A stretch of 8,863 nucleotides of DNA from Treponema sp. GTDB lineage: Bacteria > Spirochaetota > Spirochaetia > Treponematales > Breznakiellaceae. A program made the translations under genes and the position numbers. The notes under the pieces were generated by a model. The model worked only from the letters and a program-made list of their open reading frames with translations, was not told the origin of the DNA and did no database searches. How positions within the stretch are numbered: the first letter of the stretch is position 1; the number at the start of each line of letters is the position of its first letter. Positions 5,583-8,863 of the stretch are shown in pieces. The stretch spans positions 1 to 8,863 of the forward strand of contig JAITNU010000169.1 in the NCBI GenBank assembly GCA_031290325.1, given 5' to 3'.

Positions 5583-7715
5583 CTAGAATACATCGTCGTC
5601 ATCATCATCGTTCAGATCATTAGACCGGAATAGACTGTTGACCTCATCAACATCAAAATATTCGGGTTCGAAGTCTTCAAGCCATTCCAGCAATTCCCGG
5701 TTTTTCTTCTTTTTGGGGGTTTTCAGGGCTTCGAGCGCTTCCTCATACCCCCAGATGCCACCGCAGTTCTCCGGGGGACAGGCCCGTTTTCCACTGAGAC
5801 AACGGGGGAATCTCTGGTCCACATCAGAAACCGATGCGGCAGGCAGGATTTTGGATACCAGAATCTGATGCTCCCAGTCATCCCCAAAGTCATAGGTATA
5901 GCTGAAGCGCTGCTTAGGGGCCAGGTTAAGTTCATCAAGGGTATAGTCATCCTCATCTTCCTGGTCCATATCATCAAACCCAAAATCCTCATCCGAGATG
6001 GGACCATAACTCACCCCTTTGATCTCGAAGCAATGGAGATGCTCATCATCCCAGCCCATGGCCATCTGAATCACCTGGTGGAGATCTCCCAGGGTAAAAG
6101 ACCCCGGCACCTGGACACTTCGCCAAATCTGGGGGGTGATGCCTTTGATACTGAGCCGCAGTACAAAGATATTTTCAGCCTCGACTTCTTCTTCCTCATC
6201 ATCCATATCCCCGGGGCGGACCAGTCTGAGGTGGGAACCGCCAGGGAAAGGCGTTGTTTTATGTGTATGCTCCAGGGCCTTCTCTTTAAAACTCTCCATG
6301 GTTTTATCAATCTTGGGTAGCATATCATACAAACCCTTAATCTCTGCCTGGCTCACCCCATCATGGATATTCAGAAGTTCGAGGAACCCCGTTAAGGCAA
6401 TCATGGATTGGCTTAACCCGGCCATGATCTGTACCGGTATATCAGCAGGATCGACCGCCTGCTCACTCAGGTCCCGTAACCATGCGAAATAGCGCTCCAG
6501 GATGTCCAATAACCTGGCCCGGACCTTCCCGGAAGCCTGATCCTTAAAGAAGTTATAGGAACCAGCCACCTTTTTCCAGAGTTTGCTAAAATACTTGCAA
6601 AGCGTCGTCCGCTGGATATCAGAAAAAAACCTGGCATCTTTCCCCAAGAGCCGTTCTATGATCGGGTCGAAATAGTCCTCCGTGCTGGTCAGTATCCCCT
6701 TATGGCGGAACAGTTCATCCCGCATAAAGGCTTCCACATCCACTTCCGTACAGGGAAGCCCCAGGCTCTCCAGCATCCCGTTCAAGCCCTCCTGCTTTTT
6801 TGGTGGCTCCCGGTCAACAAGCTCCATCAATTCGGTAGTGTTAATTTCCCGGTTACGCCAGAGCCGGGCCTCAATACCAAAGGGAATGAGGTATACCTTC
6901 TTAGCCGTGTCGAGGAACCCTCCAAAATGGATAGGCGGATCCTGCAATATATCCTTTCCCGCATAGTAATAGGCATAGGCCATCTGCTCTGCAATGGGTT
7001 GCCGGAATCCAGAAGTATCAAAGACCTGCTGGAAACTCTGCTCCAGCTTCCCGATCCACTCCGCTGAACTGACCATCAATTCCTGCCGCCGTTCTTTTGA
7101 AACATAGCTGATAGCGAAGCTCCCCTTAAGCCAATCTTCGACCTCAAAGAGGAGACTATCCCCAGGTTCACATTTCCACTGCCGGTACAGGCCGGTAAAA
7201 TCAAAAGCCGTTACTGCTAATTCTGTTTCCCGGTTATAGCCACCGGTATTCAGCAGCGTTTCGTTGGCATTCTGATCGACGATCAGCAATTTTATCACCT
7301 GCTCAGGGCCGAAAAGGGTATAGTAAATATCCAGGAATCCCAGGGATTCATACACCGTTTTACGCTTCACCTCGACCTGTTCCGGTGTTACCAAGGTACA
7401 ATCCCAGGGCAATACCAGGTCCGAGGCATAGAAGGGGAGTAAGCGATGGCCGGGTATGAGGATACCCTGCTCCAGTTCCTCGGTTCTGGGAGAAATCAGA
7501 AAGCGGGCATCCTTAAAATAGACATGCCGGGGCAGGTAGGTTTCATCATCCTTTGAAAACACAAAGGGATCCTCCCTGAGAATATCAATAAGTTCCTGTT
7601 TCTGCGGGGCCTGTTTTCCAGGAAGGGCTTGCATCAGATCCTGCAGATTAAATTCCCCGGATTGATTAAGCATAAAGGTCCGTATGTTTTTTTCAAGTTG
7701 TTCTTGTTTTATCAT
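5583..7715 (-). CDS. 710-residue protein with C-terminal pRiA4b ORF-3 domain
   Basis: Residues about 515-690 match the plasmid pRiA4b ORF-3 family: a VLRLSIKGITPQIWR start, the LGDLHQVIQMAMGWDDEHLHCF helix, FSYTYDFGDDWEH, and a cysteine cluster CLSGKRACPPENCGG (Cys638, Cys646, Cys651). The roughly 500 residues before it match nothing I recognise. The first 60 or so residues look like a small winged-helix or HARE-type domain (weak inference), and the rest is mostly helical with many aromatic residues. A linker near 504-515 is very acidic (DDEEEEVEAE), and the protein ends in six consecutive Asp. The family has no settled biochemical function. The start overlaps the xth stop by four bases (ATGA) and has AAAAGG seven bases upstream. 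A possible internal promoter lies at 7730-7758. The domain call is strong; the overall role is unknown. Confidence 0.85.
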   Translation of the reverse strand: MIKQEQLEKNIRTFMLNQSGEFNLQDLMQALPGKQAPQKQELIDILREDPFVFSKDDETYLPRHVYFKDARFLISPRTEELEQGILIPGHRLLPFYASDLVLPWDCTLVTPEQVEVKRKTVYESLGFLDIYYTLFGPEQVIKLLIVDQNANETLLNTGGYNRETELAVTAFDFTGLYRQWKCEPGDSLLFEVEDWLKGSFAISYVSKERRQELMVSSAEWIGKLEQSFQQVFDTSGFRQPIAEQMAYAYYYAGKDILQDPPIHFGGFLDTAKKVYLIPFGIEARLWRNREINTTELMELVDREPPKKQEGLNGMLESLGLPCTEVDVEAFMRDELFRHKGILTSTEDYFDPIIERLLGKDARFFSDIQRTTLCKYFSKLWKKVAGSYNFFKDQASGKVRARLLDILERYFAWLRDLSEQAVDPADIPVQIMAGLSQSMIALTGFLELLNIHDGVSQAEIKGLYDMLPKIDKTMESFKEKALEHTHKTTPFPGGSHLRLVRPGDMDDEEEEVEAENIFVLRLSIKGITPQIWRSVQVPGSFTLGDLHQVIQMAMGWDDEHLHCFEIKGVSYGPISDEDFGFDDMDQEDEDDYTLDELNLAPKQRFSYTYDFGDDWEHQILVSKILPAASVSDVDQRFPRCLSGKRACPPENCGGIWGYEEALEALKTPKKKKNRELLEWLEDFEPEYFDVDEVNSLFRSNDLNDDDDDDVF

Positions 7716-8521
7716 GTTTTAACCTTTTCATTATAAAATGTACCCACGTCCAGGTCAATCTGTACTGGGCAGTGATCAGAACCGGACACCTCGGTCCGTA
7801 TAGCGGCCCCCTGCACCTGGGGCATCAAGCCCTGATCCACGCAGTGATAATCGATCCTCCAACCCACGTTCCGTTCCCGTGCATGCATACGGTAGGACCA
7901 CCAACTGTACTGACCAGGCTCTTCAGGGTGGAAACGGCGGAAGGTATCCACATAACCGGAACCAATAAAAGTATCCATCCAGGCATGTTCCTCAGGCAGA
8001 TACCCAGGATTATCCTCGTTATCTTTGGGCCGGGCCAGGTCAATAGGGGTATGGGCTATATTATAATCCCCGCAGAGCACCAGATGTCTGCCCTGGGAAA
8101 CCAGGGTATCGCAGCAATGCAGTATCGCCGCACAGAAGGCCAACTTATAATCCAGCCTGGCTCCTCCCTCCTGGGAATTGGGAAAATAAGCGGAAATGAG
8201 CACGAAATCCTTAAAATCCGCCTGTAAAACCCGTCCTTCATCATCGAATTCGCCAATACCCAAGGGCTTCACCTCCAGGGGCTGCGTCTTACTATAGATG
8301 GCAACCCCAGAATAGCCTGCTTTTTTCGCGCTCCCCCAGTATGAGGTATAAGTCGCTCCCGTCTTATCCTGCGGGCTGATTAATTCTGGCGAAAGCTGGT
8401 CCGGCCGGGCCTTGGTTTCCTGGATGCAGAGTATATCCGGGGATTCAGCCTGGACCCACTGAACAAAACCCCGCTTCTCCACCGCCCGTATGCCGTTGAC
8501 GTTCCATGATATAATACGCAT
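7712..8521 (-). CDS. xth: Exodeoxyribonuclease III (AP endonuclease)
   Basis: This enzyme cuts DNA 5' to abasic sites and removes 3' blocking groups and nucleotides in base excision repair. At 269 residues it has the usual length. All catalytic landmarks of the EEP superfamily are visible: Asn7 in WNVNGIR, metal-binding Glu35 in IQETKA, GDYN with Asp152 and Asn154, the WWSYR and WRIDY segments, and the terminal SGSDH with Asp249 and His250. It heads the three-gene operon and overlaps the next start by four bases. The start is fixed by the conserved N-terminus MRIISWNVNG, yet there is no ribosome binding site before it, and the promoter boxes sit so close that the message is probably leaderless. 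B. subtilis calls the same enzyme ExoA. I see no missing residue. Confidence 0.95.
   Translation of the reverse strand: MRIISWNVNGIRAVEKRGFVQWVQAESPDILCIQETKARPDQLSPELISPQDKTGATYTSYWGSAKKAGYSGVAIYSKTQPLEVKPLGIGEFDDEGRVLQADFKDFVLISAYFPNSQEGGARLDYKLAFCAAILHCCDTLVSQGRHLVLCGDYNIAHTPIDLARPKDNEDNPGYLPEEHAWMDTFIGSGYVDTFRRFHPEEPGQYSWWSYRMHARERNVGWRIDYHCVDQGLMPQVQGAAIRTEVSGSDHCPVQIDLDVGTFYNEKVKT
7730..7758 (-). promoter_or_regulatory. Possible internal promoter for the pRiA4b-domain gene
   Basis: Within the last codons of xth, TTGACC (7758-7753) is separated by 17 bases from a consensus TATAAT (7735-7730) on the minus strand. The predicted start near 7723 is only about eight bases before the ATG of the 710-residue gene and would remove most of its AAAAGG site. 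TTGACC encodes part of an Ile-Asp-Leu stretch near the xth C-terminus, so it may be coding coincidence. If active, it would let the two downstream genes be expressed without xth. Confidence 0.4.
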
Positions 8522-8528
8522 TATAGAG

Positions 8529-8557
8529 AGTATAACCTGATGGGGAAACTATGGCAA
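8529..8557 (-). promoter_or_regulatory. Promoter of the xth operon
   Basis: TTGCCA (8557-8552), a 17-base spacer and TATACT (8534-8529) form a good sigma70-type promoter on the minus strand. The last base of the -10 box is eight bases from the xth ATG, so the predicted +1 is at about 8522, one base from the start codon. This leaves no room for a Shine-Dalgarno sequence. Confidence 0.65.
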
Positions 8558-8588
8558 GCCGTTCTCTCACTCTCTGAGATTAAATTTT

Positions 8589-8618
8589 TTCAGATACAAA
8601 AAACCGCATTTTTATAAT
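8589..8618 (+). promoter_or_regulatory. Possible promoter for the right-edge reading frame
   Basis: A consensus TATAAT (8613-8618) follows TTCAGA (8589-8594, four of six matches to the -35 consensus) with an 18-base spacer. The predicted +1 near 8625 lies just inside the first ATG of the frame (8622). Used as drawn, it would require a later start such as GTG 8679, which has AAGGA seven bases upstream. The region is AT-rich, so a chance -10 box is possible. Confidence 0.35.
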
Positions 8619-8621
8619 TTT

Positions 8622-8863
8622 ATGATTTTTTTATATTTAGAGTCTGTCCGTGAGAATATCGACGAGAAGGAACTGAGGGTGCATAAACAAACGGCTAGGT
8701 ATTTGCTTGCATTGAACGACAGGCTGCTTGATGATTTGGTAAAAAGATGTAAATTTACTCGCTTTACTTGATAGAGTAAGTGATGATATAAAATCATCCG
8801 ATGATAGAATCGCCCTTGGCATTGGAGGGGATATAGGATTAAAATATGATCTTACCGATGTCA
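8622..8863 (+). pseudogene. Frameshifted or recoded gene of unknown function, open at the right edge
   Basis: From ATG 8622 one frame reads 49 codons and ends at TGA 8769-8771, directly followed by TAG. Skipping one A of the five at 8741-8745 moves to a second frame that stays open for 40 codons to the window edge. Joined, they make a Leu- and Asp-rich, probably helical protein of at least 80 residues. A ten-residue pattern LALxDRxxDD appears before the shift (residues 29-38) and again after it (46-55), which supports one original gene. The true start may be GTG 8679, which has AAGGA seven bases before it; ATG 8622 has no ribosome binding site. I do not recognise the family. A sequencing error, a real inactivating mutation and programmed +1 frameshifting are all possible; the known A-rich -1 slippery pattern does not fit the direction. 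The gene is incomplete because the window ends. Confidence 0.5.

Noticed and set aside
5583..5605. Short GAT/GAC codon repeat at the end of the 710-residue gene
   Set aside because: It encodes a poly-Asp tail in frame and is ordinary low-complexity coding sequence, not a separate repeat element.
8733..8771. Programmed -1 frameshift of the dnaX type at the A run
   Set aside because: Restoring the frame needs a +1 (or -2) shift, and the codon phase does not fit the X-XXY-YYZ heptamer.
8612..8822. Two minus-strand open frames of 61 codons near the right edge
   Set aside because: They run antisense to the plus-strand frames, which share a repeated motif and look more protein-like; neither minus frame shows a domain.

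Overview
The window looks like chromosomal DNA of a spirochaete, most likely a Treponema relative of the termite-gut type. This is an inference from three things: moderately GC-rich genes, a secreted lipoprotein made of Gly-Gly-Gly beta-helix repeats of the kind those genomes carry in numbers, and a long pRiA4b ORF-3 protein. Nothing here fixes the species. There are no rRNA, tRNA, CRISPR or insertion-sequence signals. Both ends of the window (about 1-250 and 8580-8863) are clearly more AT-rich by eye than the middle.

Layout. At the left edge a minus-strand gene begins at 57 and runs out of the window, with a good promoter upstream. Positions 58-259 hold no other gene but contain nested inverted repeats (174-237). 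From 2440 down to 260 runs a minus-strand pair: nicotinate phosphoribosyltransferase (pncB, NAD salvage) followed with zero spacing by a small beta-helix lipoprotein. Reading away from pncB on the plus strand is a tightly coupled pair (ATGA overlap): a radical SAM enzyme with a SPASM/twitch-like C-terminus and a GT1-type glycosyltransferase. The two units share an 87-base divergent promoter region. Facing them is a three-gene minus-strand operon (8521 to 4997): exodeoxyribonuclease III, a 710-residue protein with a C-terminal pRiA4b ORF-3 domain, and a compact rhomboid protease. At the right edge a plus-strand reading frame of unknown function is interrupted by an apparent single-base frameshift and continues out of the window.

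How the genes may work together. PncB and exonuclease III are housekeeping enzymes. The best candidate for an undescribed system is the radical SAM-glycosyltransferase pair, whose translational coupling suggests consecutive steps on one substrate, perhaps a lipid, polyketide-like aglycone or peptide. The substrate cannot be read from the sequence. The xth-pRiA4b-rhomboid operon has no obvious shared pathway.

Transcription signals. Several promoters place the predicted +1 on or within about ten bases of the start codon (xth, the radical SAM gene, the 710-residue gene), which points to leaderless or very short-leader mRNAs. These promoters are read by eye and unscored.
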